DNA of 34,012 bases from Cyanobacteria bacterium RU_5_0 (lineage in GTDB: Bacteria > Cyanobacteriota > Cyanobacteriia > Elainellales > Elainellaceae): positions 1-34,012 of the forward strand of contig JAAUSF010000044.1 of the NCBI GenBank assembly GCA_012033255.1, written 5' to 3'. The notes beneath the pieces are model-generated. The model was not told the DNA's origin. It was given only the letters and a program-made list of their open reading frames with translations, and ran no database searches. The first letter of the stretch is position 1; each line of letters opens with the position of its first letter. Positions 1 to 8,927 of this stretch are shown in pieces. The translations under genes and the position numbers were made by a program.

Positions 1-56
1 AGGGAGTGAGGGAGTGAGGGAGTGAGGGAGTGAGGGAGTGAGGGAGTGAGGAAGTA
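1..56. repeat. 8-bp microsatellite (AGGGAGTG)n
   Basis: Six perfect copies of AGGGAGTG run from base 1 to 48, followed by a degenerate copy AGGAAGTA. The array may continue left of the window. G-rich 7-8 bp microsatellites of this kind are common in cyanobacterial spacers; related runs occur at 1311-1349 and, as the C-rich complement, at 13159-13195. Confidence 0.95.
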
Positions 57-310
57 ATTTTTGGGGGTAGCGGGGGCTAGTTTTGCAGACGGCTTGTGGG
101 ATGGGCATCTTACCCGTCCAGATCCAGTAAGCAAGATGCCTGCTCCACCAAAAATTGAAGCTTGAGTAAACAACGTCGCATGCTGCGTTAATTCCTAATT
201 TTGCTGCTTGAATCTTTAATTCCCTTCGTAAATTTAGTTCGATTGTGCGCCATTTCCATCGTTGAACGCTACAACGGTATATAACGATCCTTGCCCCGGA
301 GGGTTTGCCC
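57..310. other. Spacer upstream of the DUF932 gene
   Basis: No gene is supported here. The spacer holds a short repeat at 96-119 (related copies near 16199 and 29562) and ends in a clear ribosome binding site, GGAGGG at 298-303, for the DUF932 gene. No convincing promoter hexamers were seen. Confidence 0.5.
96..119. repeat. Short dispersed repeat, GTGGGATGGGCAT type
   Basis: The segment reads GTGGGATGGGCATCTTACCC followed by GTCC. A near copy with only a few changes is at 29562-29585, and a shorter relative (GTGGGCATTTTGTCCGTCC) is at 16199-16217. Being purely intergenic and repeated, it looks like a REP-type element; the function is unknown. Confidence 0.55.
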
Positions 311-1309
311 ATGTCACATCAGTTTGAATCCGGATTTTTCGTTGCTCAAGCCGCATGGCATCGGTTAGGAACGGTTCTAGAGAAGCCTCCTACCACCACA
401 GAGGCAATTGTTCAGGCAGGACTGGATTGGCAGGTGATTGAGGAACCTGTCTATCGTCAGGATATTAGCCAGTCGGAGCCAACCCTCTGCAAAAAGCTGA
501 TGCGCGATCGCGATCGTCGTCTGCTTGGCGTGGTTAAGCATGACTATGTGCCTTTGCAAAACCAGGACGCATTTCGCTGGTTTGACCCCTTACTGGCAAC
601 AGGTGGGGTTGAATTAGAGGCGGCAGGCAGTCTGCAAGAAGGAAAGCGCATTTGGGTGCTTGCCAAAATCCGAGATGCAGAAGCCGACATCTTGAATGGA
701 GATTGGGTACGCCCCTATTTGCTGCTGCACAACTCTCACGATGGTTCAACCGCCATCTGGATTCAGTTTACCCCGGTTCGCGTCGTCTGCTGGAATACGC
801 TGAGCGGTGCGGCGGCTCATCGCTTCGGGGATCTCTGGCAAAAGAAAGCCATCTGCATTCCGCATTCGATCGATCTCCAGGCGCAACTCGATCGCGTTCA
901 AAATCTGCTTGACCTGAGCAAGCGAGAATTCCTGTTTAGCGTTGAAGAATATCGAGCAATGGCACATCAGGAACTCAACCAGGAATTACTAGAAACATAC
1001 ATGGGTCGGGTTCTCGGTATCCGGACTCCGGTACAGCATCCCGACTGGTCGCAACTTGTGGAAAACTTCGAGCGCGGCATTGGCAATCAGGGAAAAACCC
1101 TTTGGGATGCTTACAATGCTGTCACCGAATGGTTGGATCATCAGCGAGGAATATCAGCCATCGATCGCCTAGAGTCCACTTGGTTTGGCTCCAATGCCCG
1201 ATTGCGAACCAAAGCACATCAAGCGGCGATCGATCTGCTGCAAAATCCCTCTATCGATCGGCAATCCATCAGCCGCTCATCCCGATCGAATCTTGTATCG
1301 CTCTATTGA
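311..1309 (+). CDS. DUF932 phage/plasmid-like protein
   Basis: A 332-residue protein whose N-terminus (ESGFFVAQAAWHRLGTVLEK) matches the DUF932 / TIGR03299 'phage/plasmid-like protein' family as I recall it; central VRVVCWNTL is also typical. The ATG at 311 is preferred over the TTG six bases upstream because GGAGGG (298-303) sits seven bases before it. The family is found on phages, plasmids and scattered chromosomes and its biochemical role is not established. No other phage or plasmid gene is nearby, so this looks like an orphan acquired gene. HIP1-like GCGATCGCGATCG inside it (about 503-515) indicates long residence in a cyanobacterial genome. The family call is fairly sure; the function is unknown. 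Confidence 0.85.
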   Translation: MSHQFESGFFVAQAAWHRLGTVLEKPPTTTEAIVQAGLDWQVIEEPVYRQDISQSEPTLCKKLMRDRDRRLLGVVKHDYVPLQNQDAFRWFDPLLATGGVELEAAGSLQEGKRIWVLAKIRDAEADILNGDWVRPYLLLHNSHDGSTAIWIQFTPVRVVCWNTLSGAAAHRFGDLWQKKAICIPHSIDLQAQLDRVQNLLDLSKREFLFSVEEYRAMAHQELNQELLETYMGRVLGIRTPVQHPDWSQLVENFERGIGNQGKTLWDAYNAVTEWLDHQRGISAIDRLESTWFGSNARLRTKAHQAAIDLLQNPSIDRQSISRSSRSNLVSLY

Positions 1310-1310
1310 T

Positions 1311-1349
1311 GGGGGGATGGGGAGATGGGGAGATGGGGAGATGGGGAGG
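1311..1349. repeat. 8-bp microsatellite (GGGGAGAT)n
   Basis: About four copies of GGGGAGAT start directly after the DUF932 stop codon and end in GGGGAGGT. It lies between that gene and the convergent SGNH-like gene. The motif resembles the reverse complement of the C-rich repeat at 13159-13195. Confidence 0.9.
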
Positions 1350-1395
1350 TAGCTAATCAGGTTGTAACATCCCCTCATCCCCTCATCCTTTGTCT

Positions 1396-2778
1396 CTACT
1401 CGATCGCCCCAAACGGCTTGGGCTGGAGGGCGAGTTCAGCGGCGATCGCGTCAAAAAAGCGTTTGGCTAACACACCATTTGCCTCGTCGGTTAAACTAGT
1501 CGGATTCTGAAACGCTTGTCCTTCATAGGTTTCATAAAGCTTGTAGAGATTGAGTAACCTGGCATTGGCCGAAGATTTGACCGTTTGATCGGCAACTTCG
1601 GCTAGTTTGGTATACCCCAGCTGAACCCGCTCTGTGTAGGTGTTGCCCAGCTTTGCCAGGATTGCTTTTTCTTCAGGGGTCATCGCATCAGGCGATCGAC
1701 CCGTAATTTCTGGCTGAAGCCCCACAAACAGCCGTTTTCGCGTTGCCGAACTCCATTGCACTATCTGAAGCATATGACTGCGATAGCGGGACACCCGACG
1801 GTTTAGCTCGGCGTCATCGGTTGCGAGGGTTTTGTCGATCGGGTGTCCAGGATTCACTGTCAGCATATTGAGCGGAATCAGTTGTTCCGGCGGTTTTTCC
1901 TGAGATTGCAGGATGTAATGCTGATAAACACGCACTGAATGTAGTCGATTAAACCAGTTTCGCACTGAGGCCGTTATCTCGCTGCCAATGCTTTCTTCTT
2001 CACCTTCAATCAGGGCATCTAATCCTGGAATATCGACACCATCATGCGAACTGGGCAACATCAAGTCAGAATAGCTATTCAGCACGATCAGCATATCTGG
2101 GTTATATTCAGCAACATGCTGCACCAACAGCGATAGTTCGTTACCAGACGCATAACCGGGAACTGCGGCATTCACAACTCGGTAGGGTTGCTCAGAAATG
2201 CGAGGAGGCAGCGCAAGAGCTTGTTCAACTTGATCCGCTCGATACGGGAGAGTGGCAGGCTGGTAGCGATCGGGGTTATTTTGCTGTCCGGTGACTCGTT
2301 CATTCAACAGCTTTTCGAGTTGGCTGGCAAAGGTTGCCTGATTATTAGAATTGAGTTGACCAAATGCCGTCGAGCCGCCTAAGACAAAAATTCGGACTTC
2401 TCCGGGTGGCTTCTCGATCGCGACTGGCTCCTCATCTCGAAACCCTTGCGAATTAATTGTCCAAAATGAATTTTTCTGATCGGGACGCAAGTGATAGCCC
2501 ATCAACGGGTCCCGAACGGCTAACAACTCTCCCTGATTCGGCAATTCGTCATAAGGCTGACCGTCTGGGTTAAGAAACCCTAGCTTGTAAGCTTCAACAA
2601 TTTCTGCTTCGCCCGATCGATCAGCAGTGAGTTCATCCGTTAAGCCTGCTAACTGAACAACCAACCGGGTCAACAATTCCAGCCCAATCGGAACTCCAAT
2701 CAGCAGTAACACGATGATCAGTAGCCAGGGGCGGCGCTGAGTTTTCCGCTTCCAACTACTACGGCGGCGTGTATACAT
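1396..2778 (-). CDS. Membrane-anchored SGNH/GDSL hydrolase-like protein, His apparently missing
   Basis: A 460-residue protein with a basic N-terminus (RRRSSWKRKTQRR) and one membrane segment at about 18-44, so the bulk is probably periplasmic or extracytoplasmic. Block I is GGSTAFG (134-140), with Ser136 where GDSL enzymes carry their nucleophile; a Gly block (AAVPGYASG, about 204-212) and an Asn-type block (VLNSYSD) follow. Near the C-terminus the usual D-x-x-H-L-T-D-x-x-N reads NPTSLTDEAN, with Ser where the catalytic His belongs. It may therefore be inactive or use another base. The ATG at 2778 is chosen because GAGG lies ten bases upstream; a GTG at 2826 would add 16 residues without a ribosome site. 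Cyanobacterial relatives are often linked to polysaccharide or lipid acyl modification; that role is inference. Confidence 0.75.
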   Translation of the reverse strand: MYTRRRSSWKRKTQRRPWLLIIVLLLIGVPIGLELLTRLVVQLAGLTDELTADRSGEAEIVEAYKLGFLNPDGQPYDELPNQGELLAVRDPLMGYHLRPDQKNSFWTINSQGFRDEEPVAIEKPPGEVRIFVLGGSTAFGQLNSNNQATFASQLEKLLNERVTGQQNNPDRYQPATLPYRADQVEQALALPPRISEQPYRVVNAAVPGYASGNELSLLVQHVAEYNPDMLIVLNSYSDLMLPSSHDGVDIPGLDALIEGEEESIGSEITASVRNWFNRLHSVRVYQHYILQSQEKPPEQLIPLNMLTVNPGHPIDKTLATDDAELNRRVSRYRSHMLQIVQWSSATRKRLFVGLQPEITGRSPDAMTPEEKAILAKLGNTYTERVQLGYTKLAEVADQTVKSSANARLLNLYKLYETYEGQAFQNPTSLTDEANGVLAKRFFDAIAAELALQPKPFGAIE

Positions 2779-2879
2779 GGGCAGCAATCCTCGTAGCAAC
2801 AAAGCAACAAACTTGGGGCAATACACTTAAATTTTGTTGAGAGTTTGGATTCACACAACTCAAAATTCAAACCTGAAAT

Positions 2880-3398
2880 TCATGATTCAGTAGAAGTCAC
2901 CCGTTTTAGAATTGAGCGAAAATCTGCAACGATCGCCTCCCGATTGTTTGGCGTCAACACAGGAACATGGACAAATAAACAACGCTTATCGGGGTCATGC
3001 TGTTGCAAATGATTGAGCATTGCATAGTATAAGCTATTACAAACAAACCGACCGGCATCTTGACTAATTTCAGTGATAGACAGCCCTGCAATTAAATTCT
3101 CTAAGTTGATCGTTGTGTGAAGGACATGATTCCGAACTACAGCCCTCGATTCTACAGTTAATTGGGTACGTGATTCTGCCATGCCGCAGCAAATGATCCC
3201 ATGAGGCTGAAATTTTTCGAGTTTGGCGATCGTCATTCCCTGAGCCACGGGCAAGTTCACAGGCAATTGTCTCAATAAATGCAGTGACATAGGCAGCGAT
3301 CGGGTTTTCAAGGTTTCCAGCAACAAATCATCTGAAGAATTTGATTTTTGGTAGGCTCTCCACGTCGCAAATGAGGTTAAAAGAAGAGATTTAGTCAT
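2880..3398 (-). CDS. Pyroglutamyl-peptidase I-like protein (peptidase C15)
   Basis: A 172-residue protein with the C15 signature elements in order: CGMAESRTQLTVESRAVVRN with predicted catalytic Glu83, DAGRFVCNSLYY with nucleophile Cys120, and LFVHVPVL with His144. The Glu/Cys/His triad of pyroglutamyl peptidase, which removes N-terminal pyroglutamate, is thus intact. It is shorter than typical C15 enzymes (about 200-215 residues) and the N-terminal substrate region (TSFATWRAYQKSNSS) differs from the usual GF.PF..NPS motif, so specificity could be different. It is likely cytoplasmic. It is divergent from the chorismate lyase gene; the spacer carries a palindromic element. Confidence 0.75.
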   Translation of the reverse strand: MTKSLLLTSFATWRAYQKSNSSDDLLLETLKTRSLPMSLHLLRQLPVNLPVAQGMTIAKLEKFQPHGIICCGMAESRTQLTVESRAVVRNHVLHTTINLENLIAGLSITEISQDAGRFVCNSLYYAMLNHLQQHDPDKRCLFVHVPVLTPNNREAIVADFRSILKRVTSTES

Positions 3399-3735
3399 CC
3401 GCGTCAGTTTATATACCTTTTATCACGAGTGGTCTGGGTTATGCTGAAGCGTATTCCATCCAGGTTGAAATCGACTACCGAGAGTTCCGCGAAGATGTTG
3501 ACAAACTATAGCCACTTGTAAATTTTTCGTTGATGATGCGATCGGTCGGGGTAGACCACTGTGTCTGCCCTCTAAGGCAACCACGTCGGGATTGCCCCGA
3601 CGCCACGCTATCCATCAACAGAAAATTGACAGATGGGATTTTTTCTTTTCGTCCATGAAACTACTCTGATTCTCAACACTTGGTTGCAAGCTTGTACTAT
3701 GATGCATATAGAAAGTTGAAGTTTTGTAACCGATC
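3399..3735. other. Divergent spacer with palindromic element
   Basis: This stretch separates the C15 peptidase gene (minus) from chorismate lyase (plus). Bases 3512-3636 are a full copy of the dispersed palindromic element; the remainder is AT-rich and contains TATAAA-like sequence just before the minus-strand gene. Promoters for both genes should lie here, but I cannot place them confidently. Confidence 0.5.
3512..3636 (-). mobile_element. MITE-like palindromic element, family A, copy 1
   Basis: A 125-bp element bounded by inverted ends: left CCACTTGTAAATTTTTCGTT, right ATCAACAGAAAATTGACAG continuing to ATGG. Its left end matches the reverse complement of the right end of the 8636-8817 copy, including GATGATGCGATCGGTCGGGG, so it is inserted in the opposite orientation. 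No open reading frame is inside. The right flank runs into a T tract, so as RNA it could also serve as a terminator. Confidence 0.8.
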
Positions 3736-4347
3736 TTGACTCCAGTATTTAAATCAACCAAGGGCGTAACACTGCCTGCAACATGGCATAGACTGCAACC
3801 TCTCTGGCAGGGAGGTGAAGATGTGGTGCAACAAGGACTCCCGCATCGGCAACTCGCACCCGCCTGGCAAATACTTTTGCTGGGAGATGGTTCCCCGACG
3901 CGCCATTTGCAACTGCTAACGGGTGAGCCAACTGAGGTGGATGTGATTGATATGTCGCTGATTGGCGATGATACCGATGATGCGCCAGATGTTATTCGAG
4001 TTGTGCCAGGTCCACGTTTGCGACGACAGGTTTGGCTACGAACGGCATCAGGGCAACGATTGGCCTATGCAACGTCGTGGTGGGAAGCGAGTCATGTCGA
4101 TGAATATTTGCAGAATCGATCGCTCCCGATTTGGTCAAGTTTGGCTCGGCTCCGTACAGAGTTATATCGAGATGTCCAAGGCATTTATCACGGGCAATCA
4201 GTTGCTCTAGAACTAGCATTTGGGCAATCTGGACCGTTCTGGGGACGACACTACTTGTTTTGGCATCATGGGCGACCGCTCACACTCATCTATGAGGTTT
4301 TTTCGCCCTATTTGGCGAAGTATTTAGGATCGATGCAGATTGACTGA
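3736..4347 (+). CDS. Chorismate lyase, cyanobacterial DUF98 type
   Basis: A 203-residue protein resembling the UbiC-like chorismate pyruvate-lyases of cyanobacteria (DUF98; as I recall, the Synechocystis homologue feeds plastoquinone synthesis). Such enzymes convert chorismate to 4-hydroxybenzoate and pyruvate. Supporting sequence is the beta-barrel core VWLRTASGQRLAYATSWW with its Arg, PIWSSLARLRTELYRD in the middle, and a late conserved Glu (Glu187 in LIYEVFSPYL). The start is TTG at 3736: an in-frame TAA sits nine bases upstream and the first internal Met is at residue 73, so a non-ATG start is needed. It is probably cytoplasmic and monocistronic. Confidence 0.8.
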   Translation: MTPVFKSTKGVTLPATWHRLQPLWQGGEDVVQQGLPHRQLAPAWQILLLGDGSPTRHLQLLTGEPTEVDVIDMSLIGDDTDDAPDVIRVVPGPRLRRQVWLRTASGQRLAYATSWWEASHVDEYLQNRSLPIWSSLARLRTELYRDVQGIYHGQSVALELAFGQSGPFWGRHYLFWHHGRPLTLIYEVFSPYLAKYLGSMQID

Positions 4348-4956
4348 TCTCAGTCCTTCAAGGTGTTTTTCAAGTCTGCCACGGTAGAAAATTTAAGCAG
4401 GTTATGTTGAAATTCAGGCGCAAGAATTCATAACAGAAAAGTGAGGCGCGATAGGTGTATATTCTTTAGAATAGCACCCAAGTATTTCTATGCAGGTGTT
4501 CTCTTAAACCAGCAATTATCCTGAATTAATTACTGTTTGTTTATGATCCCTGTCGCATTTGACCTAATTAATTTCTACATTAAAATTAGTTTTTTGCGTA
4601 GATAAAGCTACGTGTAAACTTCAGTAGATTCTTTGCTCAGGCGTATTGAACTAGAAGCAAGAAGTTAATTTTTGCTCTCTTACAGTTACGTTCTAACTTG
4701 CCTTGCGTCTGCACAGAGAATCGATGCATGGTTGAGCCACGTCACTGCTTGTTGTTTGCGATACCCTACTTTGAAATGGAGATTGCTTAAATTAGATAAC
4801 GGCAAACTGTGCGAAATTGTTAGTAGCAACGGAGACAAAAGAGCGGAGCAATTATTGTAATTAAGTTGCAGTATAAGAGTTCCTAATTAGCGAGTTTGAT
4901 GTTGTTAAAACCTGTTGAAGCTCGATTCACGCTAGTAACAGATAGGTAAATTTCTC
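4348..4956. other. 600-bp AT-rich spacer
   Basis: No gene is supported. A 62-codon TTG-initiated frame at 4672-4860 has no recognisable motif and no ribosome site, and I do not call it. The length leaves room for a long 5' leader of the GGDEF/EAL gene or a small RNA, but no stable hairpin with a T run was seen. Confidence 0.4.
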
Positions 4957-7440
4957 ATGTCCGATCGCACATGGCAAGGACAGTCGAATTTGATAGATTC
5001 AGGGACGGTGCCTAAAACCGCTACTGAGTGTATGGAGTTGAGTCAATCAAGCATTTTAGATCCTGAAATCAGGCTATTTCTGAAGGGTGGTGTTGCTCAA
5101 TGGTTAAGATTGATCACTCGATCGATTGTCAAATCGCCCCGTGTTGAATTAGCAGCGTTGGTGCGTCTAACTCGGTTATTCAATGCGTTGCCAGGAATTG
5201 TTTTTTCTGCCACGATCGAGCCATCATGGTCAATGACCTACCTGAGCAAAGGATGCTTTAAGCTGACAGGATATCTCGACAAAGATTTAGTGGGTCATCA
5301 TCGAAGTACCTCTTATCATGATTTGCTCCACTCGGATGATTTGCTAATCGTGTGGCGAGAAGTTCAGTGGGCGATCGCCCATCAACAACCCTATGCCGTG
5401 GAGTACCGCATTCGTACCAAACTGGGAGAGGAAAAGTGGTTGCGGGAACATGGATATGGCGTATTTAATGCCAAGGGTCAACTGCTAAGCCTAGAAGGAT
5501 TTATCGCAGATGTTACCGATCGCAAACAGACGGAGGAAGGTTTAAGACAAGCAGAGGTAAAATATCGCACGATTGAGAATATCACCCACCGCAAACAAGC
5601 AGAGCTTGAACTGCATCGACGCGATGCGCTTTTGCGAGGGGTTGCTGAGGCGACTAATTACCTGTTAACTCACCCAGAATTCAATTTGGCAATTCCTGAA
5701 GTCTTAGCAATTTTGGGTCAGGCATCGGGAGCCGATCGCATTTATCTCTACGAAAACCATCCGCATCCTGAGACAGGCGAGATTGCGATGAGTATGCGGT
5801 TTGAGTGGACGCAGGAGTCGATCGAGCCAACCCTCAACAAACCTCATTGGCAAAACCTTCCCTACCGCGCATTTGGGATGACTCGTTGGTATGAAGCATT
5901 TTTGCAGGGACGATCGGTGGGTGGGGTGGTGCGAGAGTTTCCAGCGGCTGAGCGCGAATTTCTGAGCCGAGATGGGATTCTGGCAATCTTGATGGTGCCT
6001 GTGTTCGTTGATGGCGGATGCTGGGGCTATATTGGCTTTGATGAATGCACAACTGAACATCACTGGTCTGCCAGTGAAGAATCGATTTTGGTGGCGATCG
6101 CTGCCAGCATTGGAGCCGCCATCAAACGCCAGCGTACTGAACAACAGATGCGCTATCACGCATTTCACGACGCTTTGACAGGGTTGCCCAACCGCTCCTG
6201 GTTTAACCAGTGCTTGCTGCAAGCCATCGCCTACGCCCATCACACTGGGGAACTGCTAGCCGTCATGTTCCTGGATTTAGACCGATTTAAAGCCATTAAC
6301 GATACGCTCGGTCATGCGATGGGCGATCGATTGTTGAAACAAGCTACAGCCCGCCTGAATGATTGTTTGCGACAGGAAGACACGATCGCTCGGTGGGGTG
6401 GCGACGAATTCACATTAATTCTACCGGCGCTTAGATCTCCAGAGGATGTCGCCAGAATTGCTCAGCGCATTTCCAATGTTCTGAAACCAGCCTTTTATCT
6501 AGACGGACACGAACTCCACGTCACCAGCAGTATTGGCATTGCTCTGTATCCCTACAACGGTACCGATGCTCAGACCCTTTTGAAAAACGCTGATGCGGCA
6601 CTCCATTGTGTCAAGGCGCAAGGGCGGAATAACTTTCAGTTCTATAACGTCACCATCAATCCTCAAGCGAACGAGCTACTGGCACTCGACAACCGCCTCT
6701 ATGAAGCTCTAGAACGGGATGAATTTGTCATCCATTATCAGCCTCAAGTGAACATTATCACGGGGCAAGTGACGCAAATGGAAGCCCTCTTACGCTGGCA
6801 GCATCCTGAACGCGGGCTGATTTCACCCAACACTTTCATTCCTCTGGCAGAAGAAAATGGGCTGATTGTACCGATCGGAGACTGGGTACTGCGATCGGCT
6901 TGTGCCCAAAACAGAGCATGGCAAGACGCTGGGTTATCTCCTATCCGGGTTGCGGTCAACCTATCGGCTCGTCAATTTGAACAGCCCACCTTAGTCGATC
7001 GCGTTGCCCAAATTCTCCATGAAACTCGACTGAATCCGAACTTCTTAGAGCTAGAGATTACCGAAACGGCTGCCATGCGGAACGTAGATTTCACCATTGA
7101 TACGCTATGTCGTTTACGAGCAATGGGAATTCGGATCGCCATTGACGATTTTGGCACAGGCTACTCTTCCCTCAGCTACCTAAAGCAATTCCCCATCCAC
7201 ATGCTCAAGATTGACCAATCCTTCATCCGCGATCTAGCTGAAAATCCCAAAAATACGGCTATCATCACTGCCATTATTGCGTTAGCGCAAGGGCTTGAAC
7301 TAGATGTTGTTGCAGAAGGGGTGGAAACCTCGGAGCAGGTGGAGAAGTTGCGATCGCTCAACTGTCTTGAGATCCAGGGGCATTGGTTTAGTCGGGCGAT
7401 CAAGGCACAGGCGATCGCCAAGGTGCTGCGTCAAGCCTAA
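4957..7440 (+). CDS. PAS-GAF-GGDEF-EAL cyclic-di-GMP signalling protein
   Basis: An 827-residue soluble protein with no clear membrane segment. Order: PAS/PAC at about 70-190 (ends [11 protein letters not shown]), a collapsed second PAS remnant at 199-216, GAF at about 228-390, GGDEF at about 400-560 and EAL at about 578-820. The cyclase motif GGDEF is intact (481-485), with an RQED inhibitory I-site at 472-475, five residues upstream, as in product-inhibited diguanylate cyclases. The phosphodiesterase motifs EALLRW (609-614), [31 protein letters not shown] and VAEGVET are all present, so both activities are possible. The sensor part should bind a small ligand or chromophore; the GAF lacks an obvious bilin-binding context. 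Its stop codon overlaps that of convergent pheS. ATG 4957 has only a weak AGG upstream. Confidence 0.95.
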   Translation: MSDRTWQGQSNLIDSGTVPKTATECMELSQSSILDPEIRLFLKGGVAQWLRLITRSIVKSPRVELAALVRLTRLFNALPGIVFSATIEPSWSMTYLSKGCFKLTGYLDKDLVGHHRSTSYHDLLHSDDLLIVWREVQWAIAHQQPYAVEYRIRTKLGEEKWLREHGYGVFNAKGQLLSLEGFIADVTDRKQTEEGLRQAEVKYRTIENITHRKQAELELHRRDALLRGVAEATNYLLTHPEFNLAIPEVLAILGQASGADRIYLYENHPHPETGEIAMSMRFEWTQESIEPTLNKPHWQNLPYRAFGMTRWYEAFLQGRSVGGVVREFPAAEREFLSRDGILAILMVPVFVDGGCWGYIGFDECTTEHHWSASEESILVAIAASIGAAIKRQRTEQQMRYHAFHDALTGLPNRSWFNQCLLQAIAYAHHTGELLAVMFLDLDRFKAINDTLGHAMGDRLLKQATARLNDCLRQEDTIARWGGDEFTLILPALRSPEDVARIAQRISNVLKPAFYLDGHELHVTSSIGIALYPYNGTDAQTLLKNADAALHCVKAQGRNNFQFYNVTINPQANELLALDNRLYEALERDEFVIHYQPQVNIITGQVTQMEALLRWQHPERGLISPNTFIPLAEENGLIVPIGDWVLRSACAQNRAWQDAGLSPIRVAVNLSARQFEQPTLVDRVAQILHETRLNPNFLELEITETAAMRNVDFTIDTLCRLRAMGIRIAIDDFGTGYSSLSYLKQFPIHMLKIDQSFIRDLAENPKNTAIITAIIALAQGLELDVVAEGVETSEQVEKLRSLNCLEIQGHWFSRAIKAQAIAKVLRQA

Positions 7441-8438
7441 AACTGCCTCAAAAAGCGGAGATCGCTAGTATACAGACGACGAATATCGTCCATCTGGTGA
7501 AGAACCATTGCAATCCGCTCTATCCCCAGTCCAGCCGCAAATCCAGTGTAGATTTCGGGATCATAGCCCACCGCCTTAAGGACATTGGGATCAACCATGC
7601 CACAACCCATCACTTCCAACCAGCGACCTCGCCACTGCACATCGACCTCAGCCGAAGGTTCAGTAAAGGGGAAGAAACTGGGGCGGAAGCGAATGGCAAT
7701 ATCACCAAACATCGCTTCCAAGAAGATTTTTAGTGTGCCTCGGAGGTCAGTAAACGTCAGCCCTTCATCCACTGCCAGAATTTCCAGTTGATGAAAGACG
7801 GCGGAGTGGGTCGCATCTACCGTATCTCGGCGATAGCAGCGTCCTGGGACAACAATCCGAATCGGCGGATCATTTGTCTCCATATAGCGAATTTGCACCG
7901 ACGAGGTGTGCGTTCTCAACAAATTCCCGTCTGGCAGATAAAGCGTGTCTTGCATATCGCGAGCGGGATGATCGGGCAGAAAGTTCAGCGCCTCGAAATT
8001 ATAGTAATCTGTCTCCATTTCAGGGCCCGTCGCGACAGTGTAGCCAAGCCCAACGAAAATATCCGTCATTCGTTCGCTCGTACTCGTCAACGGATGGGTG
8101 TGACCCAAAGGACGGTAGACCCCTGGCATCGTCACATCGATCGCCTCAGATGCCAGTTGTGCCTCAATTTGAGCCGCTTGTAACGCCGATCGCTTCTGTT
8201 CCAGGTCTGCTTGGATGAGTTCTTTAACCTCGTTTGCCAATGCCCCAATTCGAGGACGTTCTGACGCATCCAACTTCCCCATTGCGCCCAACACTTGAGA
8301 AAGGCTGCCTTTTTTGCCCAAATACTGGATTCGTAACTGCTCCAGCTGATCGAGCGTCGGGATAATGGCGATCGCGTCCTGAGCGTCCTGTTTCAACGTC
8401 GCCAATTGAGTTTCCAAATCACTAAGCGGTGTGGTCAT
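7437..8438 (-). CDS. pheS: Phenylalanine--tRNA ligase alpha subunit
   Basis: A 333-residue protein, the normal size for bacterial PheS. It has the N-terminal coiled coil (about 1-90), the class II motif 2 region [19 protein letters not shown], an [17 protein letters not shown] segment, and motif 3 [13 protein letters not shown] followed by the conserved [17 protein letters not shown] end. It acts with PheT (not in the window) as an alpha2-beta2 enzyme charging tRNA-Phe. The gene is convergent with and overlaps the 3' end of the GGDEF/EAL gene by four bases. Confidence is very high. Confidence 0.98.
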   Translation of the reverse strand: MTTPLSDLETQLATLKQDAQDAIAIIPTLDQLEQLRIQYLGKKGSLSQVLGAMGKLDASERPRIGALANEVKELIQADLEQKRSALQAAQIEAQLASEAIDVTMPGVYRPLGHTHPLTSTSERMTDIFVGLGYTVATGPEMETDYYNFEALNFLPDHPARDMQDTLYLPDGNLLRTHTSSVQIRYMETNDPPIRIVVPGRCYRRDTVDATHSAVFHQLEILAVDEGLTFTDLRGTLKIFLEAMFGDIAIRFRPSFFPFTEPSAEVDVQWRGRWLEVMGCGMVDPNVLKAVGYDPEIYTGFAAGLGIERIAMVLHQMDDIRRLYTSDLRFLRQF

Positions 8439-8927
8439 GCCTAGGGGTGTCGATAAGTCGATAAGCTGTCTCTACCAGTTTACGGGCTGTCGCCGCAGAT
8501 TGACGCGAACCAAGCCAGATTATCCCCCATTCAGAACCTGTTTGAAAAGGGCTGAGAACTAGGGACTGAGGACTGGGAAATGGCTTAAACTCGATTCTCA
8601 ACACCTAGTCCCCAGCACTGTCTCATCCCAAATTTCCACCTGTAAATTTTCTGTTGATACAGGGCGGGATGTAGGGGCAATCCCGGCGTGGTTGCCCTGG
8701 GTTAGAGGGCAGACACGTCGCCCTGGGTTAGAGGGCAGATACGTCGCCCTGGATTAGAGGGCAGACACGTAGGTCTGCCCCGACCGATCGCATCATCAAC
8801 AAAAAATTTACAGGTGGTCAAATTTTGGCTTTTTAAACAGACTCTCACCCCATCCCCCATCTCCCCATCACTCCTCCCCTCCCCTCTAAACTGGAATCTG
8901 GACTATATACTCGTTCTGAACCACTCC
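8439..8927. other. Divergent pheS-surE spacer with palindromic element
   Basis: A 489-bp spacer. 8636-8817 is family A copy 2; 8851-8887 is a C-rich low-complexity run. A 60-codon frame at 8422-8604 on the minus strand overlaps the pheS start and shows no family features. The pheS and surE promoters must lie around the element. Confidence 0.5.
8636..8817 (+). mobile_element. MITE-like palindromic element, family A, copy 2 (expanded)
   Basis: A 182-bp element with terminal inverted repeats CCACCTGTAAATTTTCTGTT and, at the right, ATCAACAAAAAATTTACAGG followed by TGG. The centre contains three consecutive copies of a 26-bp unit (GCCCTGGGTTAGAGGGCAGA plus a short linker, about 8693-8778), which accounts for its greater length than the 125-129 bp copies. 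The sequence is non-coding. Confidence 0.85.

Noticed and set aside
4672..4860. 62-codon TTG-initiated frame in the spacer before the GGDEF/EAL gene
   Set aside because: No recognisable motif, no ribosome binding site and a non-ATG start; chance length is plausible in this region.
8814..8927. 38-residue N-terminal extension of SurE
   Set aside because: It begins inside the palindromic element and is low complexity; the SurE motif requires the start at 8928.
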